DNA of 47,570 nt from an uncultured Chlorobiaceae bacterium. Its GTDB lineage: Bacteria > Bacteroidota > Chlorobiia > Chlorobiales > Chlorobiaceae. Made by a program: the position numbers and the translations under genes. This document shows, one piece after another, positions 24,450 to 34,800 of this stretch. The stretch covers positions 1 through 47,570 of the forward strand of contig CAIMCD010000016.1 in assembly GCA_903839405.1 (NCBI GenBank), read 5' to 3'. The notes below the pieces were generated by a model. That model made no database searches. It was not told the origin of the DNA and was given only the letters and a program-made list of their open reading frames with translations. Every line of letters begins with the position of its first letter. The stretch's first letter is position 1.

Positions 24450-26567
24450 ATGGCTGTTATGTCCAGCTTGCGCGATAAGACACATATTATACTCTATACG
24501 CTTTTAGGAGCTTTTCTCTTGTTGATTGTCTTTGAGTGGGGTATGAATTTTTCGGGATTTTCCGGAAAAAAAGCAAACCAGGCGGGAAGCGTCAATGGAA
24601 AGGCTATTGCGTCTGCTCAGTATGATGAAGTATACAAAGCGGTTAGCGAGAATTTTCGTCGATCAAACCCAGGCGCTGAACTCACACCGGAAACCGAACT
24701 CGGCCTGCAGGAGCAGGCATGGAATGCTCTGGTTGACCAGACCCTGCTTGACCAGCAGTTTGAGAAATTCGGCATCACCCTTCAGGATCAGGAGGTTGTT
24801 GAGGCTCTCGACAGTGCAACTCCGCCAATGGTGATTCGTCAATATTTTTCGGATCCTGCCACGGGTACACTTGATCGCAAAAAACTCGACGCGGCACGGC
24901 GTGACCCTCAAAACAAGGAGTTATGGGTGCAGATTGAAAAAATCGTTCGCCGGGAGCTTATGGTCAACAAGCTGCTTACGGTACTCCAGACCATGGAGCA
25001 TGTGACCGGCCATGAGCTTGACGAGATTGTACACCGGCAGTATTCCCGTTTTTCGGCATCATTTATTCCCTTTCCGTTCAGCTTTGCCGGTCTGGATAGC
25101 AAGTTTCCGGTCAAGGATGATGAGATCAAGGCGTATTATGACAAGCATAAAGAGCTTTTCAAACAGAGAGCTTCAAGAAAGGCGGATTTTGTCTTTTTTC
25201 CCCTGACTCCTTCAGCCAAAGATAGTATGGCGGTTCGCAAAGAGCTTGAAACGATCCGTGCCGAGTTTGCCGGGGCGGCCAACGACAGCAGTTTTGTTAA
25301 AGAGCAGAGTGACCGTCCCAGCGGCATCAATGTGGTGCTTACCCGTGCGGATTTTTCTGGGGCAGCCGAGGCCGTTGTTTTCAATCCATCGAATCTCAAA
25401 TCGGGCACAATTATCGGGCCGGTGGCCGACCGTGGAGAGTACCGTCTGATCAAGGTCAAGCAGGTTACCTCATCCGGCCCGCCGGTTGCACGGGCCTCGC
25501 ATATCCTGTTGCGCTTCAATGCGTCGAGCAAGGATGATGTGCAGCATGTGCGCGAGCTTTCGGCCTTGATTTTCAAGCAGCTTCAGGCAGGTGTGTCGTT
25601 TGAGGCGCTTGCCAAGCAATACTCGGTTGACCGGGCGAGCGCGGTCAACGGGGGTGACGTCGGGTGGTTCACCCGGGAGCGCATGGTGCCCGAATTTGCG
25701 GCGGCGGTTTTTAATGCCACTCCGGGCGCAGTCATAGGGCCGGTTAAGACGCAGTTTGGCTTGCATATTATCAAGGTTACGGGTTTTGACCATACCGGCG
25801 CGGTTTGCTCGGAAGTGGTGCGTAACATCAAATCTTCAACCGAAACCGCCGATAGTGAACGGCGTCGTGCCATGGCTTTTCAGTTGAATGCCAAGGAGAA
25901 AGGGTTTGATAAAAGTGCGGCAGCCGAAAAGCTTCGTATTGAAAAAACCGCCGAGTTTGGCAAGCATATGGTGATTGATCCGATCGGTTACAGTGAAAAG
26001 ATCAGTGACTTTGCATTCAAGGCCAAGGAGGGCGGCCTCTCGGAGGTGCTTGAGACTGAAAAAGGGTTTTACGTGATGCGCCTTACCGCCATCAATGACA
26101 GCGGATACCGCGTGCTTGACCAGGAGCTGAAAACAAGGATTACGGCAGAACTGGTACAGGAAAAGAGAGGTGATGAGCTTCAGAGAAAACTTGCCGCCAT
26201 GACCAGGGCACCGGGCGCGACGCTTGAAAAGATCGTTGCGGCCAATCCGGGCCTGAGTGTGGTTACGGCTCAGGATATTCGCTGGAGTGACGGCTTGATT
26301 CCGGGTTACGGCGTCGACCGCTCTCTTGTTGAAGCGATGTCGGGGATTGCTCCCGGCAAGCTCTCGGCTCCGGTAAAAACCGCTGACGGCTATGCACTGG
26401 TGCTGGTCAGCAGTAAAACGCTCGCAGCGGATGTTGACCTCAAGAGTGCCCGGGTCGCCGTTGCTCCGCAGTTGCTTCGCGCAAAACAGGAACAACTGTT
26501 AAGCGAATATTTCACGGCACTGCGCAAAACCATTGTTGACCCGTGGGGCCGGAGTTCTACCAATTAA
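24450..26567 (+). CDS. PpiD/SurA-like membrane-anchored periplasmic foldase
   Basis: A periplasmic chaperone with one N-terminal membrane anchor (about residues 12-30). A SurA-N-like helical region follows (about 40-200). A parvulin prolyl isomerase domain follows at about 346-450, with the motifs ARASHILLRF, GGDVGWFTRERMVPEFAAAVFN and PVKTQFGLHIIKV. A second, degenerate parvulin-like module is suggested near 500-640 by FGKHMVIDPIGYSEKISDFAF and a SAPVKTADGYALVLV sequence. The length of 705 is near PpiD (623) but longer. The ribosome site AAAGGGATGAG precedes ATG 24450. It would help fold exported and outer-membrane proteins. Its 3' end overlaps ptsI by 4 bases, convergent. Confidence 0.85.
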   Translation: MAVMSSLRDKTHIILYTLLGAFLLLIVFEWGMNFSGFSGKKANQAGSVNGKAIASAQYDEVYKAVSENFRRSNPGAELTPETELGLQEQAWNALVDQTLLDQQFEKFGITLQDQEVVEALDSATPPMVIRQYFSDPATGTLDRKKLDAARRDPQNKELWVQIEKIVRRELMVNKLLTVLQTMEHVTGHELDEIVHRQYSRFSASFIPFPFSFAGLDSKFPVKDDEIKAYYDKHKELFKQRASRKADFVFFPLTPSAKDSMAVRKELETIRAEFAGAANDSSFVKEQSDRPSGINVVLTRADFSGAAEAVVFNPSNLKSGTIIGPVADRGEYRLIKVKQVTSSGPPVARASHILLRFNASSKDDVQHVRELSALIFKQLQAGVSFEALAKQYSVDRASAVNGGDVGWFTRERMVPEFAAAVFNATPGAVIGPVKTQFGLHIIKVTGFDHTGAVCSEVVRNIKSSTETADSERRRAMAFQLNAKEKGFDKSAAAEKLRIEKTAEFGKHMVIDPIGYSEKISDFAFKAKEGGLSEVLETEKGFYVMRLTAINDSGYRVLDQELKTRITAELVQEKRGDELQRKLAAMTRAPGATLEKIVAANPGLSVVTAQDIRWSDGLIPGYGVDRSLVEAMSGIAPGKLSAPVKTADGYALVLVSSKTLAADVDLKSARVAVAPQLLRAKQEQLLSEYFTALRKTIVDPWGRSSTN

Positions 26568-28369
26568 TGGGTTGCTCGGAAGGCCTCCAGGCAGGCTTTG
26601 ATTGCGCTTGAAGTTTCAAGGGTGAGACACTTCCGGGCCAGCTCTTCAGTTTCCGCCAAGGAGTAGCGCGATACCAGGGATTTAAGCTTCGGGATATCCG
26701 AGATCACAACGCTGAATTTGCGCAGCCCGCATCCCAACAGGAAGGGCAGCGCAAGCGGATCGGAACCCATATCGCCGCAAATCATTGCCTTGCAGTGGTT
26801 TTTCTGGGCGGTAGAGATAATCCGGTAGAGCTGGCGGATAATTGCCGGATGAAATTTTTCAAACAGATCCTGAACAATCACATTATTACGGTCAACCGCC
26901 AGGGAGTATTGGGTCAGGTCATTGGTACCGATGCTGATGAAATCAACATAGCGGGTGATCTCTTCAATCAGTTCCACGGCTGCCGGTACCTCGATCATCG
27001 CCCCGATGCCCGGCTTTTCAATCGGCAGCTCTGAAGTGGAACCGAGTTCCGTATAGAGTTTCTCCATGGCCGTGCGGACATAGCGGATCTCTTCAAGAGA
27101 GATGATCATGGGAAGCAGGATATCAATATTGCCATGGGTATTGGCTTTGATGATGGCCCGGAGCTGTGCATCGAGGATTTCGGGCAGATCAATCAAAATT
27201 CTGATACCCCTCCATCCAAGATTGGGGTTCTGTTCTTTGACCGGGGAGTAGATCAGCTTGTCGCCGCCGATATCAAAGAGCCGCACATGGAGCGGCATCG
27301 GGGCAATGTTTTCAGCCATCTCCCGGTAACAGGCATACTGTTCGATCTCCCTTGGTACTTTTGTGCCCTCGGTAAAGAGGTTTTCACTTCTGAAAAGCCC
27401 GATACCTTCGGCTCCGGAGCTGCGCAAGGCACTCAACTCCTCCTTGAAGTCCACATTGGCATAAAATTTGATCCTGACACCGCATTTTGTTGCCGCCGGA
27501 AGTTCGGCCGTGCGCGACACGCTCTCCTCCTGCTTTTTTTCATCCTCTTTTTTGCGGTTAAACCGGGCAATGGTTTTTTCTTCAGGGTAGATGACCACCG
27601 TTCCGGTCGTGCCGTCGATGATGATCTGCATGCCGGTCGATATTTTCTGGGAGAGGTTGCCGAGCCCCACAACAATCGGAATGTTGAGCGACTTGCAGAT
27701 CAGGGAGATATGTGAGGTCTTGCCTCCCGAATCGGTCACAAATCCCTTGATGTTGCTGCGGCTTAAAAGAATGATATCGGCCGGAGAGAGTGTCGCGGCT
27801 GAAACAATCACCCCTTCAGGTATCCATGAGTGGAGTTTTCTGATGTTGAGATTGCGGATGATCCGGTCTTTGATGTCACTCAGGTCATCGGCCCGTTCCT
27901 GAAAAATCAGCTCTTCGGAGTTGTGGAACTTGTCGAGATACTGGTCGAACTCTTCGGCGATGACCTGATGGGCCGGTTTGCGTTCAGTTTGGATACGCGT
28001 CGCGATGGCCTCAACCAGCACCGGATCGTGGAGCATCATGATCTGGGCCTGAAAGAGATTGGAGTAGCTTTTTCCAAGCTTTTTGGTGGTGACCTTCTCG
28101 ATCTTTTTCAGCTCTTTTTCTGAGCGCGACAAGGCTGCATGAAAGCGCTCAATCTCTTCCAGGATGGTTTTGTCATTCAGCTCCCGGTTGTCATGCTCAC
28201 CCTCTTCCTTGACAAAGGTATAGCAGGTGCCGATCACAATCCCCTTCGATGCGCCAATGCCTGTATAGGTTGCTTCCCGCTCGCCGAGGGGCGGTTCGCT
28301 ACTTTTAAGCGAGCTTTCCGCTTTGATGATCTGGCGGCTGCTGTTCAGAGGCTGTTTTTTTTCTGGCAT
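26564..28369 (-). CDS. ptsI: phosphoenolpyruvate-protein phosphotransferase (enzyme I)
   Basis: It moves phosphate from PEP to HPr at the head of a phosphotransferase system. The active His is in SGGKTSHIS (His220), followed by the TIM-barrel PEP domain with VRLFDIGGDKLI, GIGAMIEVPAAVE, SIGTNDLTQY and the catalytic CGDMGSDPLALPFLLGCG. A roughly 33-residue N-terminal extension precedes the usual start GIGASKGIVIG, and it is Lys/Glu rich. The length of 601 is slightly above the normal 575. No HPr or EII gene is beside it. In non-sugar-fermenting bacteria such a gene may serve regulation, which is inference. dnaB ends 10 bases upstream of the start. Confidence 0.93.
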   Translation of the reverse strand: MPEKKQPLNSSRQIIKAESSLKSSEPPLGEREATYTGIGASKGIVIGTCYTFVKEEGEHDNRELNDKTILEEIERFHAALSRSEKELKKIEKVTTKKLGKSYSNLFQAQIMMLHDPVLVEAIATRIQTERKPAHQVIAEEFDQYLDKFHNSEELIFQERADDLSDIKDRIIRNLNIRKLHSWIPEGVIVSAATLSPADIILLSRSNIKGFVTDSGGKTSHISLICKSLNIPIVVGLGNLSQKISTGMQIIIDGTTGTVVIYPEEKTIARFNRKKEDEKKQEESVSRTAELPAATKCGVRIKFYANVDFKEELSALRSSGAEGIGLFRSENLFTEGTKVPREIEQYACYREMAENIAPMPLHVRLFDIGGDKLIYSPVKEQNPNLGWRGIRILIDLPEILDAQLRAIIKANTHGNIDILLPMIISLEEIRYVRTAMEKLYTELGSTSELPIEKPGIGAMIEVPAAVELIEEITRYVDFISIGTNDLTQYSLAVDRNNVIVQDLFEKFHPAIIRQLYRIISTAQKNHCKAMICGDMGSDPLALPFLLGCGLRKFSVVISDIPKLKSLVSRYSLAETEELARKCLTLETSSAIKACLEAFRATH

Positions 28370-28378
28370 AACGATAGG

Positions 28379-29902
28379 TTAAAAAGGTGCATCGTCCTGG
28401 GCAATGAAAGTGCTGCTCTTGGATTTTCCCGCTTCCGGCAGTGCCGCCGCAAAACGCTCCGGCTCCCTGGAGGGGCGGGACTCTTCACCGCTGGTAATAT
28501 AGGTATTGGCTGTTGATTGAAAGCGGCCATAGTTTTTCAGGAAGAGGAGCCGTATATCGCCGATCGGACCGTTACGCTGCTTGCCGATGACGATTTCAAC
28601 CACATCCTTGGTGGATGAGCCATCTTCAAAGGTTGCCTTGCCATACATTTCCGGCCGCGAAAGAAACATGACCACATCCGCATCCTGTTCGATGGAGCCG
28701 GACTCCCTGAGATCGCTGAGCTGGGGCCGGCGGTCACCGGAGCGCTGTTCAACCGAGCGGTTAAGCTGCGCAAGGGCGATGACGGGAATATTAAGCTCCT
28801 TGGCCAGAGCCTTGAGCGAGCGCGATATCTGGGCAATCTCCTGTTCACGGTTGGTTTTGCCGTCGCGGACCGGGGTGACCAACTGCAGATAATCGACCAC
28901 AACCATGCCGATATTGTGCTCCTGCTTCATCCGGCGGGTCTTGGCGGCAAGCTCCATGATGGAAATACCGGCGGTATCGTCAATAAAGAGCTTGGCTTCA
29001 TTGAGCTTGTCCATGCTGTTGATGATCCGGCCCATCATTTCCGGGGTAATACGACCGGTTCTCACCAGTTGTGACTCAACATAGGCTTCGGCGCACATGA
29101 GGCGGACGGCAAGCTGCACCTCGGCCATTTCAAGGCTGAAAAAGAGCACCGGAGTGTCAAAATCCACGGCGGCATTACGGGCAAGTGCCAAGGCAAAGGC
29201 GGTTTTACCGGCTGAAGGCCGTGCCGCAATAATAATCATGTCGGAACCCTGAAAGCCGGCCGTAAGCTGATCCAGTTCGGAGAAGCCCGATCCTATGCCG
29301 GTGACCGATGATTGCGACGCCCTGAGGCTTTCAAGCATCCGGATACCGTTTTTAACCAGCTCCTTGATCAGTGAGGCTTTCTTTTTAATGCCGGCCTGGG
29401 AGATATTGAAAAACTGCTGGGAGGCATGTTCGACCAGATCGAAAATATCCATCGACGAGCTGTAGGCCGCCCCTGAAATTTTGGCCGATATGGAGATCAT
29501 CCGCCGGTAGAGATATTTCTCCTTCGCCAGGCGGGCATAGTACTCAATATTGGCCGCACTGATCACCTTACCGGAGAGTTCGGCAAGGTAGTGGCGTCCG
29601 CCAACCGGTTCAAGTTCGCCGATTTTCAGCAGCTCTTCACTGACGGTGATAATGTCGATGGCCTGGCGTTTATGGTAGAGCTGCATCATGGCCTTGAAAA
29701 TAATCTGATGGCGCCGCTCATAAAAGACCTCCTCGCCATTGTCGCCGAATATCTGGATGACCTGTTCAATAGGGTCATCTTCAAGCAGGATACAGGCCAG
29801 TACCTCCTGCTCAATTTCGGTAGAGTAGGGCGGTACGCGGCTCTCCTTGCTGAAGTCAATATCCTTGTTGAAATCTATGCTGACGGGCGGTTGCTTGATC
29901 AT
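28379..29902 (-). CDS. dnaB: replicative DNA helicase DnaB
   Basis: The hexameric helicase of the replication fork. An N-terminal helical domain (VPPYSTEIEQEVLACILLE, about 20-130) is followed by the RecA-like domain with Walker A AARPSAGKTAFALA near residue 230, Walker B VVVDYLQLV, the AQLNRSVEQRSGDRRPQLSDLRESGSIEQDAD segment, and arginine finger GPIGD. The length of 507 is normal and no intein is seen. Its start overlaps the uracil-DNA glycosylase stop by 4 bases (TGATC/ATGATC), so they are translated together. Confidence 0.96.
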   Translation of the reverse strand: MIKQPPVSIDFNKDIDFSKESRVPPYSTEIEQEVLACILLEDDPIEQVIQIFGDNGEEVFYERRHQIIFKAMMQLYHKRQAIDIITVSEELLKIGELEPVGGRHYLAELSGKVISAANIEYYARLAKEKYLYRRMISISAKISGAAYSSSMDIFDLVEHASQQFFNISQAGIKKKASLIKELVKNGIRMLESLRASQSSVTGIGSGFSELDQLTAGFQGSDMIIIAARPSAGKTAFALALARNAAVDFDTPVLFFSLEMAEVQLAVRLMCAEAYVESQLVRTGRITPEMMGRIINSMDKLNEAKLFIDDTAGISIMELAAKTRRMKQEHNIGMVVVDYLQLVTPVRDGKTNREQEIAQISRSLKALAKELNIPVIALAQLNRSVEQRSGDRRPQLSDLRESGSIEQDADVVMFLSRPEMYGKATFEDGSSTKDVVEIVIGKQRNGPIGDIRLLFLKNYGRFQSTANTYITSGEESRPSREPERFAAALPEAGKSKSSTFIAQDDAPF

Positions 29903-30555
29903 GGTTCCATCCTCTGTTCATAAAGCTTTTCTTGGCCATGCTCGGTTGCATAATGGCGCATCATCATCTGAATATCCTCCCAGCACCCCCTTTTCCAGTG
30001 GGGGTTGCGGAGCAGGGCTGCTGGATGATAGGTAATAAAACAGTCATATTTCTGCCATTTTTGTACTTTTCCCCGCATTGAGCCCAAAGAGATGTTGTTT
30101 TCAAAGATGGTGTTGGCCGCTACCTTGCCGAGAATCAAAATAATTTTCGGTTTGATGCTCTGCAGTTGCCGGAGCAGAATGGGCATGCACTCCCGGATTT
30201 CATCCTCAAGAGGGTTGCGGTTTCCGGGTGGCCGGCATTTGATGATATTGCAAATGTAGACCTCTTCACGACGAAACCCGGCGGCAAGAAGGATTTTATC
30301 AAGCAACTGGCCGGAGCGGCCGACAAAAGGGCGACCGGTCGCATCCTCTTCAGCTCCCGGAGCCTCTCCGATAACGACCAGTTCGGCCGAAGGATTCCCT
30401 TCACCAAAAACAAAGTTTGTTCTGGTTTGGGCAAGCCGGCAGTTGTTGCACTCTTTTACTGCCGTGCAGAGCTGATGCAACGCTTCAGATGATGAAGAGG
30501 TTAGTTGTTCGGCCGGTGAAGGCCGTGCATCTTCATTGAATAACAAACCTTGCAT
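29899..30555 (-). CDS. family 4 (iron-sulfur) uracil-DNA glycosylase
   Basis: It removes uracil from DNA. It has the family 4 pattern: Cys pair CNNC at about residue 37, then FVFGEGNPSAELVVIGEAPGAEEDATGRPFVG (the water-activating loop), NIIKCRPPGNRNP and CMPILLRQLQ with the other two cluster cysteines, ILILGKVAA, and the DNA-binding TYHPAALLRNP. The 4Fe-4S ligand set is complete. The length of 218 is normal. It overlaps dnaB by 4 bases and follows coaBC by 17 bases in the same direction, so the three are probably one transcript. Confidence 0.92.
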   Translation of the reverse strand: MQGLLFNEDARPSPAEQLTSSSSEALHQLCTAVKECNNCRLAQTRTNFVFGEGNPSAELVVIGEAPGAEEDATGRPFVGRSGQLLDKILLAAGFRREEVYICNIIKCRPPGNRNPLEDEIRECMPILLRQLQSIKPKIILILGKVAANTIFENNISLGSMRGKVQKWQKYDCFITYHPAALLRNPHWKRGCWEDIQMMMRHYATEHGQEKLYEQRMEP

Positions 30556-30572
30556 GAAACAATCGTAGGTTT

Positions 30573-31838
30573 TCAGGTTTTAATGCCGGTTTTCAGCCTA
30601 ACGGTTTCAATGGCGTCAAGCAGTTTTTCGGCCGCACCATCTTTGCTCAAAAGAGGGAGTTCGGTTGCTTGGCCCTCACGCTCTATCAGGGTAAGAATAT
30701 TGGTATCGACTTCAAAGCCGGAGGTTTTATGGTCAAAAACATTGAAGGCAATCAGGTCCAGCGCTTTGGATTCCAGTTTTTTTCGGGCATGCTCTAAATC
30801 GTGCTCTTTTTCAAGGGCAAACCCAATGGCCAGTTGCCGGGGTGATTTCTGTAGGCTGAAGGCGGCCAGGATATCAGGATTTTTGACCAGGGTGAGCTGC
30901 AGCTCTTCAGCGTTTTTTTTGATTTTTCCCTCATAAGGCGAGAGGGGCCGGTAATCGGCCACGGCCGCCGCACCAATAAAGATGTCGCAGCTCCCAAAAA
31001 AGCTTTCGGCGGCTCCATACATTTCCATGGCGCTCTCCACATTGATGCGCTCAACTCCCGGAGGTGTTTCGAGATTGACCGGCCCGGCAATCAGCGTTAC
31101 CCTTGCGCCCCGCTTTGCGGCTGCACGAGCGATGGCAAAGCCCATCTTGCCGGAAGAGAAGTTGGAGATGAAGCGCACCCCGTCAATTTTTTCCCGTGTC
31201 GGTCCGGCCGTAATGACTACACTTAGCTCGTGCAGTGGCGAGCTTGGTGCGCTCCGGCCAAGGGCCTCCTTGAGACGCAGGAGGATTGTGTCGGGTTCCG
31301 GCATACGGCCGGTGCCGCATTGGCCCGAGGCAAGCTCACCGCTTTCCGGGTTGAATACCTGGCACCCTCCCGCAGAGAGGGTTGCAATGTTTCTCTGTAC
31401 GGAAGGGGAGAGGAACATTCCTCCATCCATGGCCGGAAAAACAAGTATCGGCTTGCCGGGCCGCAGGGTAATAAAGCAGGCCGTCAGCATGTCGTCACAG
31501 AGGCCGGCGCTGAGTTTTGCCAGGGTGTTGGCCGTGGCCGGCGCAATAACAAGTGCGTCAGCCCACTCTCCCAGAGAGATATGGTGGGTAAAGTCGGTGC
31601 CCTCCTTGTTTGTCGGAGGAAAGATTGAGCGGTAGACCGCTTCTTCGGAAACCGTTGCCAGCGAGAGTTCACTCACAAACCGGCTCCCTCCTTCCGTCAG
31701 GGCAATCCGGACATTTGCTCCCTCTTTTTTTAACAATCGTACCAGTTGCGGGGTTTTATAGGCCGCAATGCCGCCACAGATGCCGACGATGATATTTTTT
31801 CCTTTCAAAACGATGAGTACTCCACGGGTTGATTGCAA
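30573..31838 (-). CDS. coaBC: bifunctional phosphopantothenoylcysteine decarboxylase/synthase
   Basis: It makes 4'-phosphopantetheine precursor in CoA synthesis. The N-terminal CoaC flavodomain has GGIAAYKTPQLVRLL, the His-containing FTHHISLGEWAD, APATANTLAKLSAGLCDDML, and PAMDGGMF, where the classical PXMNxxMW Asn is Asp, as in some other lineages. The C-terminal CoaB half starts near residue 205 with ITAGPTREKIDGVRFISNFSSGKMG and includes GAAAVADYRP and KNPDIL. The start is uncertain: TTG 31838 or TTG 31808, the latter beginning just before the Rossmann strand (KGKNIIVGICGG). The length is typical of Dfp. It heads the coaBC-udg-dnaB group, with tamB ending just upstream. Confidence 0.93.
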   Translation of the reverse strand: MQSTRGVLIVLKGKNIIVGICGGIAAYKTPQLVRLLKKEGANVRIALTEGGSRFVSELSLATVSEEAVYRSIFPPTNKEGTDFTHHISLGEWADALVIAPATANTLAKLSAGLCDDMLTACFITLRPGKPILVFPAMDGGMFLSPSVQRNIATLSAGGCQVFNPESGELASGQCGTGRMPEPDTILLRLKEALGRSAPSSPLHELSVVITAGPTREKIDGVRFISNFSSGKMGFAIARAAAKRGARVTLIAGPVNLETPPGVERINVESAMEMYGAAESFFGSCDIFIGAAAVADYRPLSPYEGKIKKNAEELQLTLVKNPDILAAFSLQKSPRQLAIGFALEKEHDLEHARKKLESKALDLIAFNVFDHKTSGFEVDTNILTLIEREGQATELPLLSKDGAAEKLLDAIETVRLKTGIKT

Positions 31839-31875
31839 AAAGCTTTCCGGGGTAATTTACAAAAACCACAAGGAT

Positions 31876-34800
31876 TTATTTCTTCTGGCCACCTGAAGGG
31901 ATGAGGCGTTTCCAGAACTCATCCCAGGTATGGAAACGTTCTTTGTAGGAGAGGCTCAGGCCCCATGTTTCAGAAGGTTTCTGCAGGTTGTTGATGGATG
32001 TTGCGTTGCTGCTCGTGCCGTAGGAGCGGTAAGCCTCCACATAGATTTTCGGAGTTACCCGGTACTCAATTTTCTGGGCCGTACCGTAATAATCCGTTCC
32101 GGCTGACTCCCGGAGGGTGGGGGCTGTGCCGGTACCGATAAAACGGACTTTGCCATCGGTACCAGGAACATTGAGCGCAAAATAGAGGTCGAGTCCGCTC
32201 AGTAAACCGCGCTTGTCGGTTCCAAGATTGACATTGAAGCTTTCCAGTCCGGAAAAATTCTGTATGACCCTTGAGAACTGGGAGGAAAGCAGGCCCGTGC
32301 CGGTTGAGATGCCGACGGTTGAAACCCCGAGATTGCCACTCTGGTATGTGCTTCCAGGGCGCACATACCACTGTTTGGAGAGCAGCATGGAGATCACGTT
32401 CAGTTCGGAGTTCGGGTCTCTCTGGGCCGATTGTCCACCGATCAGGGTGGTTGATGCATAGGGCTGGGTTTGTTCATTGAGGTAGTAGCCCATGGCGATC
32501 AGCGGTTCATTGATGGTACCGGTGATGGCAATCAGCAACCGTACATTATCGGTTTCACCACTCTGCTGGTTCGAAGCGTTGATATACTTGCTGCCGTAGA
32601 GGTTGTCCATGACGCCGTCGCGGATCTCAACATTGTTCCAGGTGATTTTTCCGCCATCCTGCAGGTCAAAGTTTGAGTTGGAAAACTTGTATTTTCCGCC
32701 GATGACGTTTACTGAGCCGAAGAGCCTGTAGTGCTGATTGTTTTTATTGACAATCAGATAGAGATTGTTGGTCAAGCTTTCAAGCTGTTCGCCCCTGATG
32801 CGGTCAAAAATAACGGTGCCTTTGAGCGGTTCGACATTGCTGAGTTTGAGATCATTGATCTGCAGGATATCAATCAGTGAGTGGTAAAACTCCTGAGCTT
32901 TTTTGCCGGTTTCCATTGCGGCGGCACGTCGGGCCGGGTTGCGCGGTCTGAATTCAACAAATTTCTCAACACCGATATACTTTGCGCTTTCATTGGCTCC
33001 CAGGCGGTAGATGGAGAAATCGGCCGAGTTGACTTTCAGCTCCCCGCTTACCATCGGGGCGGAGATTTTGCCGCGAACCATCAGGTTACTGCTGGAACCG
33101 GTTATGGTGCCGAAGGAGCTCTCATCTTTTTTGTCTGCCTTGTTGAACAAGAGGAGCTTCTCAAATTTTGCATCAAGAGCCAGCTCCCCCGGTTCAAGCT
33201 TTTCAAGCTTGATTAATCCTGTAACACTGCCATTGCCATTAAGGGTATCGCGGATTTTTATCTCTCTGAGATCAATGGCCTGCGGGGTGACATAGACTTC
33301 GCCATTGAGCCGGTAGGAGGCCTGGGTTGGGGCAACTTTAATTTTTATATCACGCAGATGGCTGCTCAGGTAGATGTCGGGTTTCGGTGTTCTTCCCTCA
33401 ACGCGGAGCGTCGTCGGGATCACTCCTTCGGCTGATTCAATAAAGGGGAGCAGGAGTGTAACAAACTGCGCCGAAAGATTATCCGAGTGAAACGATGCGC
33501 TGATTGGCTGCGGCTCTGCCAACTGGTAGTGCAGTGGATAGTAACCGAGCAGCAGCGGAATGGTACCGCGCCCCTCAATGGTGTTGACCGGCGTTGCTTT
33601 TGCCTGGAGGTTCCCGGGTTGCGGCACACGGCTTTGCGACTCAAATTGCAACAGGTTGTTACTGTGGCGCGCTTTGCACTGCAGGGTTCCTATGGCGATG
33701 TTGTCGTAACTGATATTCTGACCGTTGAGCAGGAGTGCACTGGTTTTAAGGCCGGGGTTTCCGCTGACCGTCAGGGATGCATTGATTTTGCCCGAGAGCT
33801 TGTTGAGGGCCGCATCAAGAGCAAAGCGCTGCACTTCCTTGAGCTCAATTCCTGAAAGTGTTAATTGAAAACTGCCTGGGAGGGAGTTCGAGAGCTCGCC
33901 GTCCAGCACAATAAGTGCCTCGCCTTTGGCTATGGTGAAGCGGTTGAATCGGGCTGAAGCGTTGCCGATCACGACATGCGATCCAGCCGAGGCGAGCCAG
34001 ATGCCGTCACTGTTTTTCAGGGAGAGCTGCTTGATCAAGAGGTCATAGCTGTTGGCGTTTTTTATGGCTGAAACCTTTGCCGAGAGCTTTTGAGCCGGAT
34101 CGGGTATGGTTACCTCCACAGTACCTTCAAGCACCGATGGGGTGTAGGTGCCCGAAAAGAGCACTTCGCCCGCCCGCTTTCCGGCAAGGCTCATTGAAGC
34201 AGTTTTGCCGCTTACCGAGGCTTTCGCCGTACCACTCCCGTTACACTCCACGGTAGCATCCATGGCAAGATTTTCAAGCAGCAGATCGTTTTTGGTGTGC
34301 AGGCGATCCAGGTGTATGGACGAGTTGATGGCACATTGCCCGTTCTGGTAGAGGGCGGTGCCATCGGCGCTTCCCTGCAGCGAAAGCCCCTCTACCGGAA
34401 ACAGTAGTGCCAGGGGAGCGATATCTTTCACCTTGATATGGTAGTTGACCCTGAACGGCTCCATCCGGAGAGCTGGTGCGGTAAAGGGCGAACCAGATGT
34501 TTGGCGCCAGATGTTTTGCGTGTTTATTTCCCGTGTGATACCGCTATAAGAGAGCTTGTAGAGCGCAATGAGTTGTTCGAGGCCGTAATCGCCTTCGGCC
34601 TGCATATCCAGAAAATCGCTGTTGATGCTGGCCCGCGAGGAGTGAGAGGTTTGCGTAATGGCCAACGTGGCTTTTGACTGCTCTTTAAGCTGGAACTTGT
34701 TGATGGTTGAGGGTGAAAAGAGCATGACCGCCGCCAGGTTGAGTTTGGCCGGGTCAAATCCCGATCCCTGCAGGGCGAAGGTTCCGTTCAGGTCAGTCGC

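Noticed and set aside
30982..31635. Long plus-strand frame opposite coaBC
   Set aside because: An antisense shadow, rich in Arg/Ser/Pro without any domain; coaBC motifs are on the other strand.
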